A DNA stretch of 56,913 nt, from contig CASEMQ010000062.1 in the NCBI GenBank assembly GCA_949289005.1, positions 1 to 56,913 on the forward strand. Reading direction: 5' to 3'. This stretch comes from an uncultured Lentisphaeraceae bacterium (GTDB lineage: Bacteria; Verrucomicrobiota; Kiritimatiellia; RFP12; DVOR01). Positions within the stretch are counted from its first letter, which is position 1. Each line of letters starts with the position of its first letter. Under the pieces are notes generated by a model. The model had not been told where the DNA came from, did no database searches, and saw nothing but the letters and a program-made list of their open reading frames with translations. Shown one piece after another: positions 8,468 to 18,777 of the stretch. Both the position numbers and the translations under genes were made by a program.

Positions 8468-8493
8468 CTTGCCAACGAAAGGTTCTCCCCGCA

Positions 8494-9276
8494 ATGGCCA
8501 TCCATCCCCTTGCCTACGTCTGCGCCGGCGCGCAAATCGACCCGACGGCCGAGATCGGCCCCTTCGCCTACATCGGCCCCGACACAAAAATCGGCCCGGG
8601 CGTCCACATCCACCACCATGCCACCGTCGAGGGGCACACCACCCTCGCCGAAGGGTGCGAAGTCTTCCCCAACGCCTGCGTGGGCACCAAGACGCAAGAT
8701 CTCAAGTGGCGCCCCGGCACCGTGACCTACGTCGAAATCGGCCCCCGCACGGTCATCCGCGAATGCGCCACCATCCACTCCGGCACCTTCGACGGCTCCA
8801 AGACCGTCATCGGCGCGGACTGCCTCATCATGGCCTACTGCCACATCGCGCACGGGTGCGTCCTCGGCGACAACGTCATCATGTCCAACGGCGTCCAAAT
8901 CGCCGGCGAATGCCTCATCGAGCACAACGCCGTCATCGGCGGCACCACCGCCATCCTCCAATTCACCCACGTCGGCGCCTACGCCATGATCGGCGGCGGC
9001 ACCCACCTGCGCAAAGACGCCCCACCCTACATGGTCACGATGGGCGTGGAAAACCTCGTCGTCCGCGGCCTCAACTCCGTCGGCATCCGCCGCCACGCCA
9101 ACGCCTTCACCCCCGAAGCCATCGCCGCCCTCAAGGATGCCTACCAATTCCTCTACTCCGAAGGCGCCACCCGCGCCGCCGCCCTCGACCGCATCGCCCG
9201 CGAACTCCCCCGCTGCCCGCAAATCGAGCACCTGCTGAACTTCTACGCCAACGCCTCCAAACACGGCGTCGCGTAA
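8494..9276 (+). CDS. lpxA: Acyl-ACP--UDP-N-acetylglucosamine O-acyltransferase
   Basis: First step of lipid A synthesis: moves an R-3-hydroxyacyl chain from ACP to UDP-GlcNAc in the cytoplasm. The protein is 260 aa, close to the E. coli length. Left-handed beta-helix hexapeptides run from the start (IDPTAEIGPFAYIGPDTKIGP) to about residue 185, ending in a helical C-terminal domain. MAYCHIAHGCVLGDNVIMSN holds the catalytic His of the family. ATG 8494 begins the first hexapeptide and lies 26 bp after the permease stop; AAAGG at 8478-8482 is a weak, distant Shine-Dalgarno. A long symmetric terminator follows. Confidence 0.95.
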   Translation: MAIHPLAYVCAGAQIDPTAEIGPFAYIGPDTKIGPGVHIHHHATVEGHTTLAEGCEVFPNACVGTKTQDLKWRPGTVTYVEIGPRTVIRECATIHSGTFDGSKTVIGADCLIMAYCHIAHGCVLGDNVIMSNGVQIAGECLIEHNAVIGGTTAILQFTHVGAYAMIGGGTHLRKDAPPYMVTMGVENLVVRGLNSVGIRRHANAFTPEAIAALKDAYQFLYSEGATRAAALDRIARELPRCPQIEHLLNFYANASKHGVA

Positions 9277-9323
9277 ATCGGCGCGACCATGGCCTGAGGC
9301 GGACGGCCCGGGGCGATGGATGG

Positions 9324-9370
9324 GGGCACAAAAAAGGGCACGGCGCAATGCCGTGCCCTTTTTTGTGCCC
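9324..9370. terminator. Bidirectional intrinsic terminator, 21-bp perfect arms
   Basis: Arms 9324-9344 and 9350-9370 are exact complements around GCAAT. Each arm contains a run of six A or T, so either strand gives a GC hairpin followed by a U-tract. It lies between the convergent lpxA (+) and the membrane-TPR gene (-) and can serve both. Confidence 0.9.
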
Positions 9371-9398
9371 TTGGCGCGACCGGGCGCGCCCCGCGGCC

Positions 9399-12300
9399 TC
9401 AGCGGGGGAGTCGCTCGATGGCGGCGTTCACCGCGCGGATGTCCCATCGGTCAAGCGGGCCGATTGCGTCGCCGAGCGCTTGGATGACTGCGTCGCGCGC
9501 GGCCTCGGCGGCGGCGCGGTCGTGCCGCGCCACGGCAATCCAGGCTTTGACCCAGCCGACGCGCGGGTCGGCCCGGAAGCCTTCGGGGAGGATTTTGTCG
9601 GCGATTCCCTCCGTGACGAGGCTCATGGATTTGTCATAGGCGGTCTGCGCCTGGCCGGGCTCGCCGTTGCGCGCGAGGGCGAGGGCGTAGGTGGCCCAGG
9701 CGGCGTAGTTCCTGGGGGTCATCCGAATGACGCTCAGGGCGATTTCCTTGGCTTTGGCGAGGTCGCCCGTGCGGGTGAGGGTGTCGGCGTAATTGTTGAG
9801 CAGCTCGACGTTGCGGGCGCGTTCCGATTCGCTTTCCATCGCCAGCGCGAAATAGCGGGCGGCGGTCTCCACGTGCCCATCCTCGAGACGCTGGGTGCCC
9901 ACGACGAAGTTGGCGAGCGGGTTGCGGTCGTCGTCGCGCAGGATGGTGAGGGCGTCGGCCTCCGCCGAGGTTTTGTCGCCGAGGCGGCGGTCGAGATTGA
10001 GGATGTATTCAAGGATGCCGAGCATGCTGGGGCGGATGGCGTAGGCGCGGCGGTAATGCGCGCGGCTTTCCTCCCAGAGGGTGCGGGCCTGGGCCGCGGC
10101 ATCGGCGCGGGCCTCGTCGCTGGGGATGGCATCGGGATCCATGGCGCGCGCGAAGGCGCGCTCGCCCCGAATTTGGGCGATGCGGCCTTCGAGGACGTGG
10201 ACGTAGTAGACGTCGTTGTCCTTGGCGGTGCGGCGGAGATTGTCAAGGATGAAGCCGGCGGCACGCTCCAGGGCACGGTCGGTTTCCTTGGCGTCGTTTT
10301 TGGCGAGGGCGGCGTTGGCGCGCTCCATCTCGAGCATGCCAATCATGGCCCAGCCCATGGTGGAGTCCTGATGCTCGGCGGTATAGCGGCCGATGGCCTT
10401 GGCGGCGCCGTCCAGGTCGCCCACGGCCATGAGGTAGGCGGTGCGGTCGACGTCGATCTGCGCGTCTTGCTTGCCGGTGGCCTCAAGTTTGGAGAGCCAT
10501 TTGCCGGCCTCGGCGGTGTTGCCGCGCTGCATGGAGAGGCGGGCCAATCCGCGAAGGGCGTCGGCGTTGTTGGGGTCGCTGCGGAGGGCGGCCTCGTAAT
10601 TCTCGTAGGAGCGGCGGGATTGGCCTTGGCGCTCATAGACGGCTGCGGCGACGGTTTGCAGGGAGCCGAGGCGCGGGTCCCCGGGCGCGAGCGCCTCGCG
10701 GGCGCTGCGCAGGCCGGCCAGGATGGACTCGGGCGCGGCGCTGACGGCCCAATCCCAGCCCATGTTCACAAAGAGGGTGTAGTTGCGGATGTAACCGTGG
10801 CGGCGGCCGATGAAGCCAAGGTCGTAGCGCGGCGCGTGGCGGCGGCTCTGCGCGCGGATGAAATCCTCGAAAACGCGGTTGACCTCGACGCGCCGCTCGG
10901 GAATCTGGCCGCGGCGGACGCAAATGTCGTAAAGGTTCAGCTTGGCGGAGATGTTTTCCGGGTTCGTCTCGGCGGCGTAAAGGTAGCAGGCCGCGGCCTC
11001 GGGGAGGCGCCCGGCGTCGTCCAGGAAGGTGCCAAGGTTGTTGGCCATGAAGGCGAGATGGGTGCGGATGGAGCGCTGCGTGGCGGCGGAGAGGTCCCAC
11101 CACGGCAGCTCCTCGGGTTCAAGGGTCTTGGACCAGCGCGCGCAGAGGGCATTCCAGCCGGCCACGAGGGCGTCGCAGGGCGGGTCGCCCTTCTGGGGGG
11201 TCGGCACGTAGAAGGTGCCCAACGGCATGGGGCGCTGCTGCGCGGCATACCAAACGTCAGCCAGGTCATAGACGGCGGCAATCTTGGGGGCGTTGGGCTG
11301 CGCCACGAAAAAGTCCTGCACAAAGACAAGGAAGTTGTAATCCAGCAAGTTCGTCAGGCGGAGGCGGTCGGCATCGCCCAGCAAAGGGTCCGTCTCGACC
11401 TGGCGGCGCAGCGCGGCCACGTAGGCCGCGTCGCCCATGCGCGAGGGGCAAAAGAGCGTCAGGGGCACGTGCTCGCGGCGCGCGACCAGGACAAGGTTCA
11501 GGTCGATCCAGCTGGTAGTGGAGCCCAAGAGATAGGAGCGCCCGGCCGCGGGGGTGCCCGAATCGGCCTTCAGCGCGGCGATCGTCTCGCCGGCGAAGCG
11601 ATCGGCCATCGCGCGGTCGGCCCGCAGGAAGCGGAGGGTGTGGGTGCCCATCGTGACGCCGGCGGCGATGACCGCGAGGGGGAAGAGGAAGATGGCCGCC
11701 ACGCGGCAGGCCGTGACGCCGGCGGGGATTCGCGCCCCCCGCTCCTGCTCCTCCTCCACGTTGGGATTGCGCGCGAAGAGCTGCACGAACCACCCCACGA
11801 TGAGCATACCCGCGCAAACGGCCACCACCCACGCGGTCGCCACGGGCATCGCGCCGATGCCCAGCCACATCCGCCACGGCGTCGGGGCGAGCCCCCAATA
11901 GAGCCCGAAGGTCGCCGCCGTCAGCGTCAGCGCCGTGAAGAGCAAGCCCCACGAGCGCGCGTTGTCGAGCATACGCCGCGCGACGATCCAGGAGAGGAGC
12001 GGCACCAGCCCGGCACCGGCCAGATTGAGCAACCACGGCCCCGCCACAAAGCCGCGCAACATGCCCAGTTGCGCCAACAACACCGCCTTCTCCGTCGCCC
12101 ACACCCCCGCGAACGAAAAGACCTCCTGCACGCGCCAACCGTTGAGGCAAACCCCGGCCAACACCCCCACCACCAACGCCACGAACCACAGCGGCAGATT
12201 CTTCGCGCTATGGTCCCACAGCCGCCACTCCATCGCCAACGCCCGCAGGAAGAAGAACGGCAGGCACACCAACACAAACGGGCTCTCCACCGTGGCCACG

Positions 12301-12881
12301 CCCAACACCAACGCAAACGGCACCAACGCCGCGCGATGCCCCCCGCCCAACGCGTAGGCATTCTGGAGCGTCACGCACAGCAACAGCCACGCGAAGCACC
12401 ACAACCCCACCGACACCCCCGTCGCCGCGTACAGCCCCGGCAACGCGAAGAGCGTGAGCAGGCAGGCCACGTGCGCGGCCCAGGCCGAAAGCCGCCGCGC
12501 CGCCGCCACACCCACGCCCTCGCCCATCGCGTCCAACGCCCAGAAGCGCACCGCCAGCCACGTCAGCGCCAACGTCACCCCCATCACCCCCGCGCCAAAA
12601 AGGTTCAACGCCGCCATCGAAGGCGCCTCCCCGCAAAAGAGCCGCACCGCCCACCGCAACAACGGATACGCCTCGCCCGCCGAAGGCAACGCCCCCGTGA
12701 GCATCGTCAGCGCACCCGCGTTCTCCCCGGGAATCGCGAAGTCGCCCGCCCACAGCCACCCCACCGCCAACGCCGCCGCCACCCAAAAGAGCGCCGACAA
12801 CGCCGCCACCGCACGCCCGCGCGCCGTCGGCGCCTCCGGGAATGGCCGCGAACAAAAGAAATCCAACAACATCGTGAACAT
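9399..12881 (-). CDS. Large inner-membrane protein with C-terminal TPR domain
   Basis: A 1160-aa protein of unknown function. The first ~430 residues contain about ten hydrophobic segments. The remainder is soluble, with TPR-like helical repeats from about residue 600 onward (for example RSYENYEAALRSDPNNADAL, and later AAWATYALALARNGEPGQAQ). The early loop (PGENAGALTMLTGALPS) recalls DUF2723/GT-C-type membrane glycosyltransferases, but no catalytic motif is clear. ATG 12881 follows GAAGGGG at good spacing; the upstream TTG at 12899 is less likely. It is monocistronic, with its own promoter and a shared terminator. A protein of the same architecture is at 34089-36818. Confidence 0.75.
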   Translation of the reverse strand: MFTMLLDFFCSRPFPEAPTARGRAVAALSALFWVAAALAVGWLWAGDFAIPGENAGALTMLTGALPSAGEAYPLLRWAVRLFCGEAPSMAALNLFGAGVMGVTLALTWLAVRFWALDAMGEGVGVAAARRLSAWAAHVACLLTLFALPGLYAATGVSVGLWCFAWLLLCVTLQNAYALGGGHRAALVPFALVLGVATVESPFVLVCLPFFFLRALAMEWRLWDHSAKNLPLWFVALVVGVLAGVCLNGWRVQEVFSFAGVWATEKAVLLAQLGMLRGFVAGPWLLNLAGAGLVPLLSWIVARRMLDNARSWGLLFTALTLTAATFGLYWGLAPTPWRMWLGIGAMPVATAWVVAVCAGMLIVGWFVQLFARNPNVEEEQERGARIPAGVTACRVAAIFLFPLAVIAAGVTMGTHTLRFLRADRAMADRFAGETIAALKADSGTPAAGRSYLLGSTTSWIDLNLVLVARREHVPLTLFCPSRMGDAAYVAALRRQVETDPLLGDADRLRLTNLLDYNFLVFVQDFFVAQPNAPKIAAVYDLADVWYAAQQRPMPLGTFYVPTPQKGDPPCDALVAGWNALCARWSKTLEPEELPWWDLSAATQRSIRTHLAFMANNLGTFLDDAGRLPEAAACYLYAAETNPENISAKLNLYDICVRRGQIPERRVEVNRVFEDFIRAQSRRHAPRYDLGFIGRRHGYIRNYTLFVNMGWDWAVSAAPESILAGLRSAREALAPGDPRLGSLQTVAAAVYERQGQSRRSYENYEAALRSDPNNADALRGLARLSMQRGNTAEAGKWLSKLEATGKQDAQIDVDRTAYLMAVGDLDGAAKAIGRYTAEHQDSTMGWAMIGMLEMERANAALAKNDAKETDRALERAAGFILDNLRRTAKDNDVYYVHVLEGRIAQIRGERAFARAMDPDAIPSDEARADAAAQARTLWEESRAHYRRAYAIRPSMLGILEYILNLDRRLGDKTSAEADALTILRDDDRNPLANFVVGTQRLEDGHVETAARYFALAMESESERARNVELLNNYADTLTRTGDLAKAKEIALSVIRMTPRNYAAWATYALALARNGEPGQAQTAYDKSMSLVTEGIADKILPEGFRADPRVGWVKAWIAVARHDRAAAEAARDAVIQALGDAIGPLDRWDIRAVNAAIERLPR

Positions 12882-12919
12882 AAGCCGCCCCTTCGCCAAA
12901 TCGGTTCAGATACGCCCCC

Positions 12920-12948
12920 ACCATACCATATCCCCGCGCCACGCGCAA
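12920..12948 (-). promoter_or_regulatory. Promoter of membrane-TPR gene (TTGCGC-17-TGG TATGGT)
   Basis: On the minus strand the -35 TTGCGC (12948-12943) is 17 nt from the -10 TATGGT (12925-12920), which is preceded by TGG. The expected start lies about 30 nt before ATG 12881. Confidence 0.55.
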
Positions 12949-13244
12949 CCCCGTCCGAAGGCAAAACGCAACTTGAATCGTCCACTACCCCCGCTCACCC
13001 CGAAAGGCCCCCTGACCCATGCAAATCTTCCACGCCATCCCACGCCCCCCGCGCAATTCTATTGACAATCTACACTCTTCCACTGCGGCGCGCTTCCACA
13101 CCCGACCCACTAAAAACTCTGAAGAGCCTCGCGCCCGTCACTTTTCTTGAACCGAGCGGCGGAAGGGGGCGAAGGCGCCGCACAAGGCAACCGCACGGAC
13201 AAGTTGCGTCAGGGACTGGGCCTGCGGGAAGTGCGCAGGCACAA

Positions 13245-13272
13245 AAAAAGCCGCCGAAATCGGCGGCTTTTT
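13245..13272. terminator. Intrinsic terminator of the ATP synthase operon
   Basis: A 13-bp perfect stem (13245-13257 with 13260-13272) with GC-rich GCCGCCGA core and A/T runs at both outer ends. It lies 16 bp past the atpC stop, read leftward. Confidence 0.88.
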
Positions 13273-13288
13273 CGCGGGGAGGCTTTCA

Positions 13289-13555
13289 TCAGACGGCAAG
13301 ACGGGCGAGAGGCGTGAGGAGCTTGACGCCGCCTTTGTCGACGACGAGGATGGCGCGGGAGGTGCGAAAGGTGACCCACTCGCCGCCTTGACGGATGCGC
13401 ATGAGGCCGGGGGGGCAGGCGGCGATCATGGGTTCGTGGCGGGCCATGACGCCGAGTTTGCCTTCGGCGGTGGCGACCTCCACCTCGGTGATGTCGTCGC
13501 CTTCGACGAAGATGCCGGAGGGGGTCTCGATGCAGAAGTGGAAGGTGTTGTCCAT
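13289..13555 (-). CDS. atpC: F-type ATP synthase epsilon subunit, short form
   Basis: Central-stalk subunit linking gamma to the c-ring. Only 88 aa, against the usual 130-140. The N-terminal ten-strand beta-sandwich is complete: FHFCIETPSGIFVEGDDITE, then AEGKLGVMARHEPM, then an RTSRAILVVDKGGVKLLTP end. The C-terminal two-helix domain, which inhibits ATP hydrolysis in E. coli and Bacillus, is absent. The gene ends in a normal stop followed by the operon terminator, so this looks native rather than a frameshift. Last gene of the operon, 3 bp after atpD. Confidence 0.93.
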   Translation of the reverse strand: MDNTFHFCIETPSGIFVEGDDITEVEVATAEGKLGVMARHEPMIAACPPGLMRIRQGGEWVTFRTSRAILVVDKGGVKLLTPLARLAV

Positions 13556-13558
13556 GGG

Positions 13559-15013
<1,455 letters not shown>

Positions 15014-15886
15014 TCAGTTGAGCGCCTCGGCGCCGGAGACGATTTCGGTGAGTTCGTTGGTGATGGCGGCCTGGCGGGCGCGGTTGCGCTGGGTCTTGAG
15101 CTCTTTGATCATGGCGTTGAGGTTCATGGTGGAGTTGTCCATGGCCATGACGCGCGCGGCGAGCTCGCCGGTCGCGGAGTGGAGCATCGCGTAGTAGAGG
15201 GAGAGCTGGATCCAGAGGTAGGTGAGGTTTTCGAGGAGGCGGTCGTCGTTGGGCTCGATGAGTCGCGGGAGGGGCATGGGCTCGACCTGGACCTTTGGGG
15301 CCGGGGGGCGGGCGTCGGGGAGGAGGCGCTCGGTGCGGCAGTCGTTGGTCATCGAGTTGACGAAGTGGTTGGAGATGAGCCAGATTTCGTCGTAGAAGCG
15401 CCAGTGGAAGAGGCGCATGACGAACTTGGCCACGCGGTCGGAATCTTTGACGTCGGGGTGGCTGGAGGCCGGGAGCACGCGCGAGAGGCCGGGATAGTCG
15501 GCCTTGAGGATGCCGTAGGCCTTTTGGCCGACGTAGAAGTGGTCGATTTTCTTGGCGCGGGCGGCGTGCTTGGCGTGGAAGTCTTTGACGGCGCGGACGA
15601 CGGCGGTGTTGAAGCCGCCGCAGAGGCCGCGGTCGGCGCTCATGACGACGAGGAGGATTTTGCTGTCCTTTTCCGGCGGGGGCTGGAGGAGGCGATGCCC
15701 GGCGAAGCGCGGCTGGAGCACCACCTGCGAGAGGGCAGCGAGCGAGCGGGCGAAGCCTTCGGGTTTGGAGAGCTCGCTCTGCACGCGGTGGAGGTGGGAG
15801 CCGGCGACCAGTTTCATGGTGCCGGTCACGCGCCCCATGCTGGCCATCGAGGCCAAGCGTTCGTTGTATTCGCGCAGGCTGGGCAT
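15014..15886 (-). CDS. atpG: F-type ATP synthase gamma subunit
   Basis: Rotor shaft of F1, 290 aa. The N-terminal helix (SLREYNERLASMASMGRVTG then TMKLVAGSHLHRVQ) and the C-terminal helix (NLNAMIKELKTQRNRARQAA then ITNELTEIVSGAEAL) form the coiled coil that turns in the alpha3beta3 ring. The central Rossmann-like part contains SADRGLCGGFNTAVVRAV, the family hallmark. Three bp separate it from atpA. Slightly longer than E. coli gamma in the middle, around residues 195-215. Confidence 0.95.
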   Translation of the reverse strand: MPSLREYNERLASMASMGRVTGTMKLVAGSHLHRVQSELSKPEGFARSLAALSQVVLQPRFAGHRLLQPPPEKDSKILLVVMSADRGLCGGFNTAVVRAVKDFHAKHAARAKKIDHFYVGQKAYGILKADYPGLSRVLPASSHPDVKDSDRVAKFVMRLFHWRFYDEIWLISNHFVNSMTNDCRTERLLPDARPPAPKVQVEPMPLPRLIEPNDDRLLENLTYLWIQLSLYYAMLHSATGELAARVMAMDNSTMNLNAMIKELKTQRNRARQAAITNELTEIVSGAEALN

Positions 15887-15889
15887 GGC

Positions 15890-17440
15890 TTATTGCTTCT
15901 TGGCGTTCTGCTGGTTGGCGTTCTGCTGGAAGGGCGTGAGCACCTCGCGCATGAGGGCATCGAGGAGCGCCTTGAGCTCGTCGTCAAGGACGGGGCTCTT
16001 GCGGAAGCGCGCGTCGTAGGTTTGGCCGGTTTGCGAATCCTCCAGCGCCAGGTGGATGGCCTTGAGGGCCTCGGGCAGGCGGGTGACAGGGATGCGCACG
16101 AGCCATTTGTTCGTGCCGGCGTAGAGGTCGGCCACCTGCTCGGCCACGGACTTGGGGCTGCCGGGCATCTGGCGGATGGCGTGCATAAGCGCACGGCCGG
16201 TGGCGAGCTGCTCAAGCGTGCCGGCATCGAGATCCGACGAGAAGGAGGAGAAGGCCTCAAGCTCGCGGTATTGCGCCAACATCACGCGCAGGGGGCCGGC
16301 GACCTTCTTCATCGCCTTCACCTGGGCATCGCCACCCACGCGGGAGACGGAGATACCGGGGTTGATGGCGGGGCGTTGCCCCTCGTGGAAGAGGCCTGCC
16401 TCCAGGAAGATCTGGCCGTCGGTGATGGAGATGACGTTGGTGGGGATGTAGGCGGAGATGTCGTTGGCCTGGGTCTCGACGATGGGGAGGGCGGTCATCG
16501 AACCGCCGCCCTTGGCGTCGGAGAGTTGCGCGGCGCGCTCCAACAGACGGCTGTGGAGGTAGAAGACGTCGCCGGGGAATGCCTCGCGGCCCGGCGGGCG
16601 GCGGAGGAGCAGGGACATCTGGCGGTAGGCTTGGGCGTGCTTGGTCAGGTCATCGTAGATGACGAGGGCGTGGCCACCGCGGTTCATCCAATACTCGGCC
16701 ATCGCGCAACCGGCGTAGGGCGCCAGATATTGCAGGGGCGCGGGCTCGGAGGCGTTGGCCAAGACGATGGTGGTGTATTCCATCGCGCCGGCTTCCTCGA
16801 GCTGTTTGTGGAGCGCGGCGACGGTGGAGAGCTTCTGGCCCACGGCCACGTAGAAACAGTGGACGTCGCCGCCCTTTTGGTTGAGGATGGTGTCGATGGC
16901 GATGGTCGTCTTGCCGGTCTTGCGGTCGCCGATGATGAGCTCGCGCTGGCCACGGCCGATGGGGGTGAGCGCGTCGATGGCCACCAAGCCGGTCTGGAGC
17001 GGCGTATCCACGTTGCGGCGCTCGATGATCGAGGCCGCCGATGCCTCCACGGGCATCTGCGCATCCGCCGAGATGGGCCCCTTGCCATCAAGCGGGCGGC
17101 CAAGGGCGTCGACCACGCGGCCGGTGAGCGCGGGGCCGGCAGGCACGGAGACGACGCGGCCGGTGCGGTGGAAGCGGTCGCCCTCGCGCACGTTGATGTC
17201 GCTGTCGAGCACGGCCACGCCCACCACGTCCTCTTCCAGGTTCAGGGCCAGGCCGGCGACGCCGTTCTCGGTCTCCACCAATTCGTTGTACATCACCCCG
17301 TCCAAGCCGTCCACGCGGGCGATGCCGTCACCCACGCTCAGCACCGTGCCGAACTCGGAAGTGTCGATCCGCTTGTCCGTCTCCTCCATGCGCTGGCGGA
17401 GGAGTGCGGAGAGCTCATCGGGTTTCAGTTGATTCTTCAT
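15890..17440 (-). CDS. atpA: F-type ATP synthase alpha subunit
   Basis: Non-catalytic nucleotide-binding F1 subunit, 516 aa. The P-loop is [14 protein letters not shown] (about 171-184), with [16 protein letters not shown] near the N-terminus and [16 protein letters not shown] carrying the catalytic-site arginine finger. The usual Gln in the GDRQTGKT P-loop is replaced by Lys here. A Gln/Asn-rich tail ([10 protein letters not shown]) ends the protein. It lies 8 bp downstream of atpH. Confidence 0.97.
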   Translation of the reverse strand: MKNQLKPDELSALLRQRMEETDKRIDTSEFGTVLSVGDGIARVDGLDGVMYNELVETENGVAGLALNLEEDVVGVAVLDSDINVREGDRFHRTGRVVSVPAGPALTGRVVDALGRPLDGKGPISADAQMPVEASAASIIERRNVDTPLQTGLVAIDALTPIGRGQRELIIGDRKTGKTTIAIDTILNQKGGDVHCFYVAVGQKLSTVAALHKQLEEAGAMEYTTIVLANASEPAPLQYLAPYAGCAMAEYWMNRGGHALVIYDDLTKHAQAYRQMSLLLRRPPGREAFPGDVFYLHSRLLERAAQLSDAKGGGSMTALPIVETQANDISAYIPTNVISITDGQIFLEAGLFHEGQRPAINPGISVSRVGGDAQVKAMKKVAGPLRVMLAQYRELEAFSSFSSDLDAGTLEQLATGRALMHAIRQMPGSPKSVAEQVADLYAGTNKWLVRIPVTRLPEALKAIHLALEDSQTGQTYDARFRKSPVLDDELKALLDALMREVLTPFQQNANQQNAKKQ

Positions 17441-17448
17441 TGCAATCC

Positions 17449-17991
17449 TTATTGTGCGAAGGCGTGGCGCAGGCGGCGCAGGCGCCCCTTCAACGATCCG
17501 TCAAACTGCGTGTGGCCCGCGCGCACCACCAGCCCCGCGCCCAGCGCGGCGTCCACCCGCACCGCCACGCGCGTGTTCGACCCATAGGCTTCCACGGCCC
17601 GGTCGCGCAGGGCGGCCTCGGTCTCCGGCTTGGGCGACACGGCAAAGACGATGTCCACGTCGATGCGCCCCTCCGCCTTGTCCGCGAAGCGCCGGAAGGC
17701 GCGCACCGCCGCCGGCACGGCCGCCATCAACCCGTGCACGGAGAGCGCCTCGAGCAACGTCAGCGTCGGGGCGGACATCGTCTCGCCCCACAACGCGTCC
17801 ACCAGTGCCCGGTGCTCGGCGCGCGGCATGCTGTGGAAGGCCCGCGCCCACCGGCGAAAGACTTCCGAGCCCTCCCACTGCGCCTCGAGGGCGTCCATGT
17901 CCGCGCGCACGCGCCCCATTTGGCCCAAATCCATCGCGGCCTGGGCGAGGGCCCGGGCGTAGGGACGGATGGCTTCCTCATCGTTCGCCAT
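17449..17991 (-). CDS. atpH: F-type ATP synthase delta subunit
   Basis: Stator cap of F1 joining alpha to the b-dimer, 180 aa as expected. The N-terminal helical part starts [19 protein letters not shown] and is followed by [20 protein letters not shown]. The C-terminal domain ends with [20 protein letters not shown] then LRRLRHAF, the typical 'VDxSIxGRLRxL' region. The ATG at 17991 is chosen because family similarity starts right after it; upstream sequence in this frame overlaps atpF. Eight bp separate it from the atpF stop. Confidence 0.92.
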   Translation of the reverse strand: MANDEEAIRPYARALAQAAMDLGQMGRVRADMDALEAQWEGSEVFRRWARAFHSMPRAEHRALVDALWGETMSAPTLTLLEALSVHGLMAAVPAAVRAFRRFADKAEGRIDVDIVFAVSPKPETEAALRDRAVEAYGSNTRVAVRVDAALGAGLVVRAGHTQFDGSLKGRLRRLRHAFAQ

Positions 17992-17999
17992 GGGACACC

Positions 18000-18545
18000 T
18001 CAACGAAACCGCACGTCCGCGGCGATTTGGTCCTGATAAGCCTGGCGCTGCGCGTCCGTCAGCAACCCGGGCAACAAGCGGTCGAGCGCCTTGGCGATTT
18101 CGCCGCCGGCCTGCTCGGAGATGGCGCGCATCGCGGCGGCGCGTTCGTCGGCCATGTCGGCCTCGGCCTGGCGGCGCTTGGCGGCGATGGCCTCGCGCGC
18201 CTCGTTCTCCATCTCGGCCACGTGTTTGCGGGCGGCCACGGCCATGGCGTCGGCCTTGGCGCGGGCGTCGCGCTCGGCGTCGGCCACGGTCTGCGCGGCC
18301 TTGGCGTCGGCCTCCTCGGCGGCCTTGCGGGCGGCCGCCGCGTCGTCGAGCGACGTGCGGATTTCCTCCTCGCGGCTTTCGAGGTAGCGCAGGATCGGCT
18401 TCCAGAGCAGCTTGCCCAGCACCACGAAGGCGATGAGGAAGGCAATCCACGTGCAGAGGATGACCGTCTGGTCAAAGCCCATCACGTTGCCGGGCGTCTC
18501 CGGCTTCGGGGGCTGCCCGGTCGTCTGCGTCGTCTGCGCTTCCAT
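18000..18545 (-). CDS. atpF: F-type ATP synthase b subunit
   Basis: Peripheral stalk of Fo, 181 aa. After a ~25-residue polar N-terminal extension (TQTTGQPPKPETP) comes one membrane helix (about 30-50, VILCTWIAFLIAFVVLGKLL). WKPILRYLESREEEIRTSLD and a long charged Ala-rich coiled coil then run to the C-terminus. Only one b-type gene is present, so a homodimer is expected. It is 12 bp after atpE. The N-terminal extension is unusual; the first Met is the only start before the membrane helix besides MGFDQ (residue 22). Confidence 0.93.
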   Translation of the reverse strand: MEAQTTQTTGQPPKPETPGNVMGFDQTVILCTWIAFLIAFVVLGKLLWKPILRYLESREEEIRTSLDDAAAARKAAEEADAKAAQTVADAERDARAKADAMAVAARKHVAEMENEAREAIAAKRRQAEADMADERAAAMRAISEQAGGEIAKALDRLLPGLLTDAQRQAYQDQIAADVRFR

Positions 18546-18557
18546 ACGCGAGCCTTG

Positions 18558-18755
18558 TTACTTGAGGAAGGCGACGACGACGGCGAACAGGGCCACGCCC
18601 TCGACCAATGCCGCGGCGATCAACATCGCGGTCTGCAGCTTGCCCGACATCTCCGGCTGGCGCGCCATGCCGCTCAATGCACCCCACGCCGCCAAACCAA
18701 TGCCAATGCCCGCGCCGACTGCCGCAAGGCCCGCACCGATAGCACTCATGCCCAT
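18558..18755 (-). CDS. atpE: F-type ATP synthase c subunit, proton-type
   Basis: Rotor-ring proteolipid, 65 aa: two membrane helices joined by the polar loop ARQPE. The ion-binding acidic residue is Glu52 in LVEGVALFAVVVAFL. In Na+-dependent c subunits a Gln in helix 1 (GxGQG) and Ser/Thr right after the Glu complete the site. Here helix 1 reads GIGIG and the Glu is followed by Gly, which points to H+ coupling (inference from motif). An alternative start is the ATG at 18749. No signal-like extension. Confidence 0.94.
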   Translation of the reverse strand: MGMSAIGAGLAAVGAGIGIGLAAWGALSGMARQPEMSGKLQTAMLIAAALVEGVALFAVVVAFLK

Positions 18756-18777
18756 GTCCGTTTCCTCTCTGTCTGTG

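Larger units (their letters stand above)
12882..13288. other. Intergenic region between atp operon end and membrane-TPR gene
   Basis: This 407-bp gap holds the leftward promoter of the membrane-TPR gene (12920-12948) and the atp operon terminator (13245-13272). Between them I see no ORF, tRNA or recognisable RNA fold. A TTGACA occurs at about 13062-13067 but has no matching -10. Confidence 0.6.

Noticed and set aside
13062..13067. TTGACA as the -35 of a rightward promoter
   Set aside because: No acceptable -10 lies 15-19 nt downstream and no rightward gene follows.
8469..13391. A 1640-codon plus-strand open frame opposite the membrane-TPR gene
   Set aside because: It runs through lpxA out of frame and antisense to the TPR gene, with an Arg/Pro/His-rich, low-complexity product. 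It is a by-product of high GC and the codon use of the true genes.
18558..18755. Na+-dependent c-ring
   Set aside because: Helix 1 lacks the Gln and the ion-site Glu is followed by Gly rather than Ser/Thr, so the H+ form is more likely.
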